DNA of 64,000 bases. It comes from Tomocerus qinae (Eukaryota; Arthropoda; Collembola; Entomobryomorpha; Tomoceridae). Below are positions 13,901-24,700 of the stretch, one piece after another. Location: positions 109,647,375 through 109,711,374 of the forward strand of contig CM034546.1 in the NCBI GenBank assembly GCA_020055645.1, read 5' to 3'. The notes beneath the pieces are model-generated. The model had not been told where the DNA came from, did not search any database, and worked only from the letters and a program-made list of their open reading frames with translations. The translations under genes were made by a program, and so were the position numbers. Every line of letters begins with the position of its first letter. Position 1 is the first letter of the stretch.

Positions 13901-14594
13901 TAGTCCATATACCGATCGGATCCACTCCACAACTACATATTGCTCACTTAACTAACAAAAAGAATGAGTTTACACTACTTGCACCAGAATGCAAGTCTAT
14001 CTACCATCATAATGCATTTCATTCCAGTGCACCGCATTCAACTGACGGGCATAATTCGGTCTCAAGCTCCAAATCATCTTGTTTTCCTTCTTGTAATACT
14101 TACTGCACTGCAACCATGCACTTCACACGAAAGACACTAGTAGACTACTTTTGACTTTGCGCTTCCTCCAACCTTATATGTAAAACATATAGGAAATACT
14201 TACTACCACCAATCCACGTACTAGAGTGGAAATAAATACAAGAGAGATGTTTGTACGCTGCAGGGGGATGTTATAACTTATCTCAAACTATAATGCAACT
14301 AAACCAACTATCTCTATTACAAACTCCAATATGGGTAACTTCCTTAACTATACGTTTTCCATGCAACAGAAAGAAAAACGAGAGCTCTATACAAACCTGG
14401 TATGTAATTTAATACTCCTAACACTTAACTTACCAGATCCACTGCGCTTAGAGCAGTTACACACTCAGCGGCTTTGTCTTTGTTTTATGTAATTTCATTG
14501 AGGTGTACATTACTAATACACTCAAGATTATAATATCACTCCATGATAATATGGAATAATTAAAGGTAATCTTGAATGACATGCCTTCATGAAC

Positions 14595-15000
14595 ATTTTA
14601 TGTTGCTTTTGTAACAAATTAATAAGTTTATGGAAATAATATAGAACAGGAGAATAAAATTGTGAATAATCTGTTTATTTCAATATTAGTAAATAATTGT
14701 ATCATACGATAAATAAATTTTGCGTTGCTTTTGTATGAAATATTTAGTTTTCCGAAGTTAATAAAGAAAAGTACGATTTCTTTCGGATGGTGAAGGTATA
14801 CTTGTTGGATGCTCACTACCCATGAACTGAGATTATTACTATTTACAGATATCTGTTTATAGAAGTTGAAGATTTTCTTATGTGGGATAATAATTAAACT
14901 CTGCGCTGTTTTTGTATGAAATTATTAAGTTTTTGGAGTTAATAGCCGAAATAAGATTTCTGTCGAGTCATGAAGGTGTAATACTTGTTGAAAAAGCATT
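14595..15000. repeat. Diverged tandem duplication
   Basis: A segment containing GCGTTGCTTTTGTATGAAAT (about 14722), an AGTTAATA block, GATTTCT and GAAGGT..ACTTGTTG reappears about 180 bp downstream (about 14902-14995) with the same order of landmarks. A third, shorter and more diverged copy of the TGTTGCTTTTGTA..AAT part begins near 14601. The copies differ by substitutions and small indels, so the duplication is old. No protein is recognisable in either strand. Confidence 0.6.
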
Positions 15001-15605
15001 AAGATGGTGTTATTTTGTTTCATATGGGGTTATTGAGTGTGGAGCAATAGATAAAGGCATTGAAAGTTGTAATTGTGTGTGGTGCATAAAGGAAAGAATG
15101 CTTAGTGGAGTGTACTGAGTTAAATTGAATTGAAAAGATGAGAAGGCACGAGGCAGGGAGTAGGCAGTGCATGTATTTGTAGTGAATATGGTTCCTACTG
15201 TAAGTAAGGATGTGTGCACTTAGCAGAAGAAGAAAGACATTTATACGGATCGAAATAAGTGGGTCCCTACGTTTATTATGTGTGGGTAAATTATTTTGGG
15301 TAGTATGGGTATGTGGTTGATATAATAGTAGTTGGTATTGACTGCGTGGACATACCTGGTTATTAGCTGACATGATATGAGAGAGACTAGTTAGTCAGAA
15401 AGAAGGTAGATCTTAATCATTAGGTTGTTGTAATGAGAGTCGATGCTGAGCTGAGCTTCCCCTTTATTAGCTGCCAACAGAAGAAATCTAAACCGTCACA
15501 AATGTAGGAATCACATGGGAGCACATGCCTCCGAGAGAGCTTTGTTTCTCTCACGTACTCTCAACTTCCAGAAGAAGACTGTAATTTATTCGCGAGACAA
15601 TTCTT

Positions 15606-15678
15606 ATGTCAATGCAGCAAGGAAGGCAGGAACGAGGACAAAAATCAGTCCACGTAGCGTCAACTGAAAATTACGAAG
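15606..15678 (+). CDS. tsh: teashirt coding exon 1 (start)
   Basis: Begins MSMQQGRQERGQ and ends in phase 1 (GAA G, then GTAATT). An in-frame TAA at 15582 precedes it, so ATG 15606 is the first Met in this frame; ATG 15612 is an alternative two codons on. It is chosen because it is an in-phase open first exon joining 16522 as NYE-G-ELENLAAAAAG. The N-terminus is not conserved enough to confirm it, and other 5' exons may exist. Confidence 0.6.
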
Positions 15679-18600
15679 GTAATTAATATGATGAACGTTC
15701 TGTTGAGGTCAGCAACTACGTTTTCATTTTCTAAGAGACCGACGGGCGTGAGGAGCATCTCATCTTTGATTGCAGATACTCACCATTTCCTGTGCAACTC
15801 GGAAGAATTCACAAACCGAACGAGGAATGATATCTTTCACCCTAACTTCATGCAATGCACTACAATTCCATAAACCAATGCAATAAACAGCTCTACTATA
15901 GATAGTAGTAGTAGTCCACTCTAATGTGGGCTACAGATAGAAATAGCCCAAAATACAAAAAAAAACTACACTAAAACTACTAAACTACCTAGTCAACTAA
16001 TATTCGTACAATGTAAGGCACATTACGATTTGTAATCTCATTCCATTGTCCGTATCACTCCACAAAAAAGATATCTATCTCTTCGTAAGAATTTGAGTAG
16101 GTCCCTATGTCGATTCTCTTTTATTCCTTTGAACTCGCTCCGTTGAGTCAATTCTACTTTTTACAAATATGAACTGATGCTTCTTATATCAAACATATTG
16201 CTAACTTGAAACTTTCTTTTCCTTTCTTTCCCTCAATACCTAACATATATATTCTTTACACTTACTTGATGTCAATCCGAAGCGTCCTCGCTTTATGTTG
16301 TCAATCAAACTTACATTTACGGTTGATGCGCTAAATTCAGACTGCTATACTAAATATACAACATACAATTACAAGCACACAATCATTATTACACATACTA
16401 ATAAGCCACTCAATTTTCTTAAATGAAGATATATTGTTTATTATATTATAATAAGTAGGTTTGACTTGTCCGGTTTTCATGCAGTAAAAATACATGATAT
16501 CTATATTTGTTTGGTTTACAGGGGAACTTGAGAATTTGGCCGCAGCAGCCGCAGGAATAAAAAAAGAGGGTAAGTGAAAGAGAAACTCAGTAGTGTGTAG
16601 CGTAATGTAATGCAAAGTTGAATAGTATGAATGAAAGTATTTGAGTATAGTTCACCTTATAGAGAATGTGTATGTTAAAATATCTTGAACGACTGAGACA
16701 TATATAGACACTCTCTACGGAATAAAAAAGGTACAGAAGAGATAGTCGGAGTGGGATCTGGATCTCTCGCTCGGTCAACGTAAATATGTATGGCTATAGC
16801 AAATACTAGTTGACTATGTTGAGAGTGGGAAAGGGAGATAGTTATGTAATATTCAATTTGAGTCCGAAAAACTGAGAGTTTACTACTATAATATGTTGTA
16901 TCCCGCTCGGGCGGACACCCTTTCTCCCTCACTCAACGAAACCACCAAGTGGGATCGGATCTTTATTTCATAACCATAGGGAAAAGTCTACTATATGCTG
17001 GAGATCAGCTTAACTCAATTCACTCACTCATCTCTTCCTTTCTTTTTGAATAGATTCCTCCGACGCATCTGATGATGGAGACAAGAGTTCAGACTCTGAT
17101 GAATCAAATACCCGTGAAGGTTCTGAATCCAGAGACTCGAGATCTCCTTCGTGAGTACTCAATTGAATCAATTATTAAAGATTTTTTATTGCGATAATAG
17201 ACTAATAATCCAATTAGGGATGTTTTGACAATTTTGTTTCGTTGTTTTGATGATTTGACCCTTGTTTGTTTAATAGACCACGTAAAACTCCTAGTCCGTT
17301 AGCACAGAATGGAGCGGTTTTAGACTTTAGCCAACGTAAACAGAGCAGGCAAGGCACTACAGCGTTGGTCGGCGATAGTCCATTGGACTTGTCAGTATCT
17401 CATAAGAAAAATGATGACGACTCTCCACCGAAAAAATTACTGAAATGGGGAGAAGGGAAACTGAACTGGAACGGAAGTTCGCCGAGTCCAGATATGGGTT
17501 CCAAAGCTTTGGAAAAAATGTCCGAGTTGAGTCGAGTGGGTCAAACAGAGACGAGATTGACATCACCGGGAAATCGCAGTGAGTTTTTTCTCTTGATATT
17601 CCTATTATTATGTTCTTGTCAAACCGCCTACACACTTCATATACTCAGTCTTTCACTTAAAATTGCATGAAACGTGAAAAGAGGCAAAACGGAATATGTT
17701 TACGGGAAGAGAATGGGACGGATGGGGATAGGAGATCTTATTTTCTATTGCAGTGTCTATTGTTGTTGCAGGTGGTTCTAGTTCTTCGTGGCAGGCCCAA
17801 TGGCTCGCTCAGAGCTCTTGTGGTACCCGAGATGTTCTCCGGTGTGTTTGTTGTCGTGTCACTTTCCCGTCGTTATCGGCCCTTAGTGCTCATATGAAGG
17901 AAGCCAAACACGGCCCTTCTCTGTCAAATCTCACTTCGCCAAAAGCTACTACTCAACAGCCGCAAATCAATCTTCCTCCTCCACAACCACCTCCTTCCAA
18001 CACTCAGCCTCAGGACTCTTCCCTACTCCTCAAAGGTATTTTAGGCAAGAAAACTATATAAAATATTCTACTTTCTTAATTGCTCACAACCTCCTAGCCA
18101 GGCTAAGTCGCCCCAGTACGAGTGTCAAGTATACACAGGAATTTTTTCTGTTACTGAGTTTACATAATTATGACTTATCCATTTAGTGATTTTCTTGCTG
18201 ATAACTCAATAATCTTTGTATCAAGACTCACAATTTAATGGTACTCATACTATGAGGGCAACAATAATTTTACTGTGTCAAAAACATATTTTATTACATA
18301 TATTATCAGATATTATTTCCATCTTACTTAAGTTTTAGTACAATTAGTATAAAGATACGTAGGGAATTTTGTAGAATTTGATTTTCTGCAAATGACAATT
18401 AAGCATGGTACATAAGGTAGAATAGATAATGCAATAAAAACTACTGGAATACGAAAAGCAAATTTTATTAATTACAGAAACTGTCCATCTTCCAAGAAAA
18501 TTAGTCAGAGGGCAAGATGTTTGGTTGGGAAAGGGAGCTGAGCAGACGAGACAGATTTTAAAATGCATGTGGTGTGGTCAAAGCTTCCGATCTCTTGCAG

Positions 18601-20551
18601 AAATGACATCGCACATGCAGCAAACGCAGCACTACACGAACATAATCTCCCAAGAGCAACTTATTTCTTGGAGATCTTCTGAAGACAAATCCTCTTCGAC
18701 TAATTCTCATGTTAGCGCAGTTCTAACCTGCAAAGTTTGTGATCAGGTAATAAGAAAGTTGTTGCATCCTGCTACAGTAGTCATTTGATATTACTTCGGA
18801 TTTACTTACATATCTCCGATTTTGTATTGAATGTCAATTTTGAAAAGACGAAATGGTAATGGAATTTCTAATATGTCAACAGGCCTTTTCATCGCTGAAG
18901 GAGCTATCTAATCATATGGTGAAAAACTCACACTACAAAGAGCATATAATGAGATCAATCACAGAATCCGGCTCTCGAAGGCGACAGTCACGAGAAAAGC
19001 GCAAAAAGAGTCTTCCAGTAAGAAAGCTGTTGGAGCTGGAGCGGGCGAATACCGAAATGAAAAAAGAGATTCGTATCTCGTGTGAGAAATGCGGGGAAAA
19101 AATTCCAGCTCCAGCGTTTGTTGAGCACTTACGAGTCTGCGAAAAGTCACTTGGCCCAAATGGTCCACCAACACCTACAATCAAATCCCCCAAGAAAGAA
19201 TCCTCAGAACCTCCTCAAGATCTCACTACCACTTCAACCACCTCTGCTACCACAATAACCAAAGACAAGGATGAGAAGAAAGAGTCTTCCGTTCTAAATG
19301 CTATTGAGAAGATGATTGAAAAATCTTTCGACTATCGAACCAAGGGCATGAATAACCCGGCCATTGGACCGACCCCTCCTGTCGGCACCAGGTAAATCCC
19401 ATCAATTATTATCAAATGCTTTCCCCAATACACTAGTACTAATGTATATGCAGATGCATTAGAAATCTTTAGGAAAATGCAAAAAAAGATTGCCATAAGA
19501 CTGAAAAAAGTATTTAAAATGTGTTTGTTTTTATTTGCGTCTGTTTCAGTATATTGAAGAGACTAGGAATAGACGAATCAGTAGATTACACAAAGCCACT
19601 TGTCGATCCCAGCGTTTTACCTGTCCCGCCACGATTTCCCCAGGCAAGACCTCGAAGCGTTTCTTCAGAAAAGTCAGATGAAATTGGCAAGATTCGAACT
19701 CCCAGTACCCCATCCCCGGTGCCAGAAGCCAAAGACGAATCTCCGAAACAGTCGAAGACACCAGAGGCTGTGGACGAGATCAAAGCAGATAAAATGAAAT
19801 TTAACAGCTTATCAGCTCTCAGTTCCATGTTTGAATCCATTGGAGGCAATCACGAAGGAAATAAACCACCGACTCCGACTGGTTTTCAACCCAATTCTCA
19901 TCACCCTCTTGCTGCATTGCAGAAATTGTGTGATAAAACTGAAAACACGCCCGTTGTGAGTACGAGCTCTCGACCAACAAGTACCTCTTCCTCAAATCCA
20001 CAGTCATCACCAGGTCGCCATTTTATCTTTTGTCTTGCTAGCATCTTGTCTTGTCCCATTAATTCGTATTTAATGATTCTGCTTTTCGATCTTCATTATT
20101 ACAATCTTTCATGATATGATGGAGTGAGTAGATATCAGAGAGAGAATGATGAGTTTAGTTAAATACATGTTACATATACAGAAGTTTGGTTAGTCATAAT
20201 ATGCTTCGTGTACAGTATAATATAGAGATAGAGGACACTTTTAGACTTTCGGTGTAAATATTTTAACATGTCTTTTTATTTTTTTGTTTAATCGTAGGAG
20301 TTGACAGCTCTGCTCTTCTTGGACTCAGCTGGTCAATGAACGAAGGAGAGAACGTGCTGAAATGTACTTTTTGCGAAACTCCGTTTCTGTCGAAGGGAGC
20401 GTACCGACATCATCTTGCCAAGATGCACTTCATCAAAGAGAAGAGTCCTGGGGCTGTCTCGCCCAAAGATGAGCCGCAGCTACCTTCCGATTCTCCAACA
20501 TCTAAATTTATTAAATATACTGAACTTGCCAAACAACTTTCTTCCAAATAA
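15606..20551 (+). CDS. tsh: Teashirt/tiptop family zinc-finger transcription factor
   Basis: A spliced gene of nine coding exons: 15606-15678, 16522-16569, 17054-17150, 17277-17578, 17772-18035, 18478-18746, 18883-19391, 19550-20013, 20298-20551. The exons join in phase with GT-AG introns to 2280 nt, 759 residues plus stop. Visible parts are an acidic Ser/Asp tract (about 41-72), the CtBP-type motif PLDLS (108-112), three widely spaced C-x2-C-x12-H-x5-H fingers (C198-H220, C291-H313, C346-H368), a basic block RRRQSREKRKKS (383-394), a C2HC finger-like motif (C418, C421, H433, C437) and a C-terminal finger (C698-H719). The stretch VRGQDVWLGKGAEQTR before finger 2 and QEQLISW after it are teashirt hallmarks. 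Family members are nuclear repressors in trunk, appendage and eye patterning, working with Hox proteins and CtBP. No homeodomain is present, as in arthropods and unlike vertebrate TSHZ. Whether this is tsh or tiptop, or the single ancestral gene, cannot be settled here. The first exon is the least certain. Confidence 0.93.
16522..16569 (+). CDS. tsh: teashirt coding exon 2
   Basis: A 48-nt micro-exon between TTTGGTTTACAG and GTAAGTG. It encodes ELENLAAAAAGIKKE and ends one base into the Asp codon completed at 17054. IKKE fits the SUMO consensus psi-K-x-E. Confidence 0.8.
17054..17150 (+). CDS. tsh: teashirt coding exon 3, acidic region
   Basis: Encodes a Ser/Asp/Glu-rich tract (DSSDASDDGDKSSDSDE and onward), residues about 41-72. 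The acceptor is TTTTTGAATAG and the donor GTGAGT. Acidic stretches of this kind sit N-terminal to the fingers in teashirt proteins. Confidence 0.88.
17277..17578 (+). CDS. tsh: teashirt coding exon 4, CtBP motif
   Basis: Residues 73-174 begin SPRKTPSPLAQNGAVLDFSQ and include PLDLS (108-112), the motif through which many repressors recruit CtBP. The end is phase 1 at GTGAGT; reading past it soon runs into unrelated sequence and a stop. Confidence 0.9.
17772..18035 (+). CDS. tsh: teashirt coding exon 5, zinc finger 1
   Basis: Carries finger 1 (CVCCRVTFPSLSALSAHMK.., ligands C198, C201, H214, H220) and then a Pro/Gln-rich linker. The acceptor is TGTTGTTGCAG and the donor GTATTT. Confidence 0.92.
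18036..18477 (+). other. tsh: teashirt intron 5 (442 bp)
   Basis: An AT-rich intron bounded by GTATTT and TTAATTACAG; nothing else is recognised in it. It is one of the two longest of the gene's introns; most of the others are between 126 and 284 bp. Confidence 0.8.
18478..18746 (+). CDS. tsh: teashirt coding exon 6, zinc finger 2 and family signature
   Basis: The most diagnostic exon. VRGQDVWLGKGAEQTR is followed by finger 2 (CMWCGQSFRSLAEMTSHM.., ligands C291, C294, H307, H313), then YTNIISQEQLISW, then the first two Cys of finger 3 (CKVCDQ). The exon ends in phase 0 at GTAATA, so finger 3 is split by an intron. Confidence 0.96.
18883..19391 (+). CDS. tsh: teashirt coding exon 7, finger 3 and basic block
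   Basis: Completes finger 3 (H362, H368). It continues with MRSITESGSRRRQSREKRK and SLPVRKLLELERA, a conserved basic segment that could serve in nuclear import, then the C2HC-like motif CEKCGEKIPAPAFVEHLRVC (418-437) and a Ser/Thr/Pro-rich linker. The end is phase 2 (AG, then GTAAAT). Confidence 0.94.
19550..20013 (+). CDS. tsh: teashirt coding exon 8, linker
   Basis: Begins S-ILKRLGIDESVDYTKPLVD and continues as a long Pro/Ser-rich, presumably disordered linker with FNSLSALSSMFESIGG and HHPLAALQKLCDKT. The end is phase 1 at CCAG, then GTCGCC, a non-optimal donor fixed by frame and by the next exon. Confidence 0.88.
20298..20551 (+). CDS. tsh: teashirt coding exon 9, C-terminal zinc finger and stop
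   Basis: Encodes the C-terminal finger (CTFCETPFLSKGAYRHHLAK.., ligands C698, C701, H714, H719) and the tail KFIKYTELAKQLSSK, then TAA at 20549-20551. The finger and the YTELAKQLSSK end match arthropod teashirt/tiptop C-termini. Confidence 0.95.
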
Positions 20552-20609
20552 AAGATTTCTTCCAATGATTTAGAAAAAGAAATACTTAAAATGCCTCAAA
20601 CAGTTCATA

Positions 20610-20615
20610 AATAAA
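20610..20615 (+). other. tsh: Probable poly(A) signal of teashirt
   Basis: AATAAA lies 58 bases after the stop. An AATAAA also overlaps the stop codon itself and is too close to be useful. The 3' UTR would be short. Confidence 0.45.
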
Positions 20616-21438
20616 TGCTTCTTTCTTCAACTCTCCTATACTCAATCAAATTGTGTAAACCTACTATATAAATCCTAGAGATACAATTTTCAATTTTACC
20701 CGTATAAATTAATGACTTGCAGATAATATACTTATTATAAGAAATACATAAGTAAGTCTCTATAAGGAAATCAACTAAAATAAGTACAGTACACAGAAAC
20801 AATCTAGTACTAATCTCATTATTGACCTGACATATTGACATTATAAAAACTTAAGCAATTCCTCGTTTGCAAAACAATTAAGATGTTTCAAATCTCAAGT
20901 TACTTGCGTATATTTAAAATCAATTTAAAAAGAAAGATATCAGTTAATGTGACGAATAATCAATTGCATTCCGAAGCAGATTCATTTTACACAATTTATA
21001 GCTACTTAGAGAATCCCACAGTTTTTGGACAACTCAAATATTACGTGTTTATATCGCACTGAAATTCTTTGTTGCGTTCTTAAAGTGAGTCCCACACATG
21101 AAATTGAATCAAGATTTCTCCAAATCTAAAATATTCATTGTAAATATAAACATCTTATTAGCAAATTCATATGATGTGCGTGAAATCAATCTTTATGATT
21201 TTGAGTTAAATATAATTTCTAAATATGTTAAAAACATCAATTAAAAATGTTGCTGCTTCGGAATGTAATGTGCTAACATTGTAATAACTTAAAAATTCAG
21301 CTGAATTTATGTTAATTAGATATAATTAGCTAGCTAAACACATTTTTCACTCGAATCGAAATAATTTGTAAGTTGTAAGCAGTGATGTTTTTGCTCAGAG
21401 GGCGTTCGTTGATATTGAACTGACCCAAAAAAACAGTT
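20616..21438. other. Intergenic stretch between convergent genes
   Basis: AT-rich sequence between the teashirt 3' end and the 3' end of the - strand C1orf21-like gene. No reading frame or repeat of note. Confidence 0.6.
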
Positions 21439-21444
21439 TTTATT
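21439..21444 (-). other. Possible poly(A) signal of the C1orf21-like gene
   Basis: TTTATT on the + strand reads AATAAA on the - strand, about 140 bases downstream of the stop codon of the three-exon gene. AT-rich DNA makes chance matches common. Confidence 0.35.
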
Positions 21445-21584
21445 TACCTGTTCAGAATAAAATGTACGTCAGTCTTTTGGAATACAGGTAATAAAAATGA
21501 GACATTGGATTCGAGTAGTAGAAATATTGTAGTTAGTAAACGAGAGGGATATTGCAATTCAATAGAGAACTGCCACACTCATTG

Positions 21585-21749
21585 TCAGTCCCCATCGTCA
21601 TCCCAATGGCAATTTGTCGAGGACTTGTCCGGTGGTGTCTTGTTCGCCTCGTTCAAGAAGCTCTTAATTCCTTTATTCCAAATGTCCATGTTTCTCATTT
21701 GATTACGCTCGAAGTCGTCATGCTCCTCTTCTGGGTCGTAATCTGGGCC
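21585..21749 (-). CDS. C1orf21-like gene, exon 3 and stop
   Basis: Encodes residues 102-155, GPDYDPEEEHDDFERNQ onward, to TGA at 21585-21587. The acceptor is TTGTTTTGTTACAG. The first residues continue the C1orf21-like core; the rest extends beyond the vertebrate protein (121 residues). Confidence 0.83.
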   Translation of the reverse strand, partial: GPDYDPEEEHDDFERNQMRNMDIWNKGIKSFLNEANKTPPDKSSTNCHWDDDGD

Positions 21750-24700
21750 CTGTAACAAAACAAACATATTAATTAGTACTTACTACTTAACTGGTTTTAC
21801 AGTATTTTATTCATTCCTAATTCCTGGCTGATTTAGTTACTTCCTCAACCTAAATTATTACATGTCTAATTTTCCGATAATGTTTTTCCTGGTATTTTAG
21901 CAATTTATTCAATTCTAAAATTGCAGATTTGAAAAAGTCGTAAATAGCAATTTGATTTACTTTTCAAAATGTTGAAAATGAAATTCGTGAACCTGAACAA
22001 ACTAAATTCGAACAACCGACCGGCCATTGGACGTTACAAAAGTTCAAAAGAAAGAACTGCACAAAAAATTTATAATTTGTAGCAAGTTACATGTACTTAG
22101 TAGATAGTGAGATAAATACGAATATTTGACAATATTTTATGGAAAAAAATCTGTAAGAACACATTTAAATGTAAGTAATTGTACTGTACTTATAAATTGC
22201 TTTAGATGGGGAGAAATTGTTGGATGGACAAGCTATGATTACAATAATAAGGATCATAATTACAATTTCATACATATGTATACGAAAGCATTGAGAGAAA
22301 TTCCAATGTAAATGTAAACTATTATAAGGGTAAATATCTGTAATGTAATAATAGGGAAATAGTAGTAATATTCAATGAATATAGAATTTTGTTACTTATT
22401 GACTTATTCCTTACCTATCACTCTGTTATTTTATGTGTGTCTCCTGTCCTGATTTGTTGTTACTTTTTGATGAATTGGAAATTTACGACTGTTGAACGAC
22501 ATTATTTATAAGATTATTAGTAGTGGCGAATGAACTATTATGAAATACAAGTGTATACTAGTCTGGGGGATGCAAGTAAATGCAAGATAACAGACAGAAA
22601 CTCATTGGAGTACAATTAAGAGCTATATAGCTGGAGAACATATTCATTAAACAATTTTCCATTAGACATTAACTAAGGTACTTATAGATACACAAGATAC
22701 ATACATACTTACTATAGAGAATAAATACGAAGTACTTTATCAAATAACTAAATCATAATAATTATTCCAATACTACACTTACCATACCACACCCAATAAC
22801 CAAATCCTGGAAATTGGAAGCACACAGTAAATAGCGCATACTTTACAGACTGTGGAATATGCAAATTTTGTCGCATTAAAAATACTCATCACAAAATCCT
22901 TTGTTCCTTCATTTGAATGATTAAGACATAATATGCACTAATTCATCTGTATTGTTATCTCCACTTGTATTATCTAATAATTACAAGCGGTACAAGTATT
23001 ATGAGTTATGTGTACGTACATATATAGTATTTAAGTGGCAATAATAGTACAGATGCCTATGTAGAAATTCTTATTGTACGTACACTAACAATAATAAGTA
23101 TATATAGTATTAGATAAATTATATAATTATAAGAGTTAAAAAACGAGAGAAAAGGGAAGAAACATTCAAATGTATCTGAGAGAGTCAGCGTTAATTAAAC
23201 CAGTGATTTGATATTTAGCTAGAGAGAAATGTGTATAAATATTTTGGTTATCATACCTCAATGTCTCCTGAATACAATAAGTACTACATTTTATAGTTTG
23301 CTATATATGCTACAGTGTACATGTAGGCATTTTTCTTAAGACTTATTACTTAGTAGGACCTGACCTGATCTGACCTTACCAACATATACCATACCACAAT
23401 ACCAGAGCAGACCATCTTTTGAGGCTTAAATGTTTTTCTAGTTATTATTATTATTGTTGTTACTATACTCTATCTATTTGTATTCCTAGGTACTTAAATT
23501 AGTATTTATTGTATCACTTATACAAATGTAAATGTTTTTTAGTTAGTTTTTATGTCTACCACTCTCACCATTTAGTGAGAGACAGCTCAGAAATTGACTT
23601 TATACATAATTAACTATATAAATATCATTAGTAGACTTGCGTATATACTTAGGTAATGTACAAGTACAATTATTCGTTTTGCATGGTGCTCAGAATTTGA
23701 TTTTCTATGGCCATGTCTCAATCAAGTTGTTTCTATAAGAGTGTTTCTCAATAAGAATGATTCTGATATTGTTGTGAGAATGAATTTCGTGTCAAAATAA
23801 ACAAGTACATACATATTGAAACTGAAAACAACTAATCCATCCAACTGGCAATTATTTTCATCCGTTAAAACCTATCTTACGCTTCTATTAAATACAATAT
23901 CATGATTTACCAACTGTGCCTGTTAAAAAATCTAGGTATCAAATATTTAAGTATAGCTGCATTTTACTAAGTACAAATGACTAGCTAGGTAAACTTAACA
24001 TTATAAAAAGCATTTCCCTAAAAAACCTGTCTAAACTAAAGTTACGTAGTTATTGTAGGACTTTAATAAAAACTGTATGGTTAGTAACACAACTTTAAAT
24101 ATTTGTTTTAGAGATAGATTTACAAAAACTCACCTCTTCAATTTTTTGGTCCAGCATTTTGAAGAAATCGAGTTGACTCGAGCTAGCTTCTCTGTAATAA
24201 AGAATATTTTGCTATTAGTGAAATATCCAAGGTAAACTTACATTTAAAGAAACTGTTTTAAGTACAAAACTGTTTGAATTGTCTACAATAAATGTTTAAA
24301 CTTTATATAGAAAGAAGACAAGTATAAAGGCTTTCCCATTGAAAATAATCCTGATTTAATGTATACAATAGGCAAAAAGAACAACCTTGAAAGTTCCAAG
24401 TTCAAAATTTTAATATAAATAGTAACTCCGCATTAACTACAAGACTGAGCGTTTAATTGCAAACAAAAGTTTCTTATTGCTAGTGCAGAAGGTGATGATG
24501 CAGAGATCATGGAAATAAAAAAGAGGGAGATTATTTGTTGGCTGTTGATGTGTGAGTTAGTTAATAAATGCGTCTATTCAAGGCTAAATTGTGGCAATTT
24601 CTATTTCTAACATTTGTACATCAAATTTAGAGGATTTTTTTAAACGAATGAGGTGAAGAGGAACGAGTAGACATCGATGTACTTAGATTTAAACATAATT

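Larger units (their letters stand above)
4975..15605. other. Long non-coding stretch upstream of teashirt
   Basis: I see no conserved protein or RNA gene. The DNA is built of short motifs (AAGTC/AACTC pentamers, TACCTA/TAGGTA, TAG and TCA runs) and of blocks of several hundred bases in which one strand is purine/G-rich and then the other. GC-richer islands lie at about 8800-9290 and 11940-12240 but carry no recognisable domain. As the 5' side of a developmental regulator it may hold untranslated exons and enhancers; that is inference. Confidence 0.5.

Noticed and set aside
15688-15873. Open frame directly after teashirt exon 1
   Set aside because: Lies in intron 1 behind a GTAATT donor; no similarity and no link to the gene.
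18933-19193. Minus-strand open frames opposite teashirt exon 7 (also opposite exons at 17357-17635 and 19546-19849)
   Set aside because: Shadows of the real coding strand; the + strand carries conserved zinc-finger protein.
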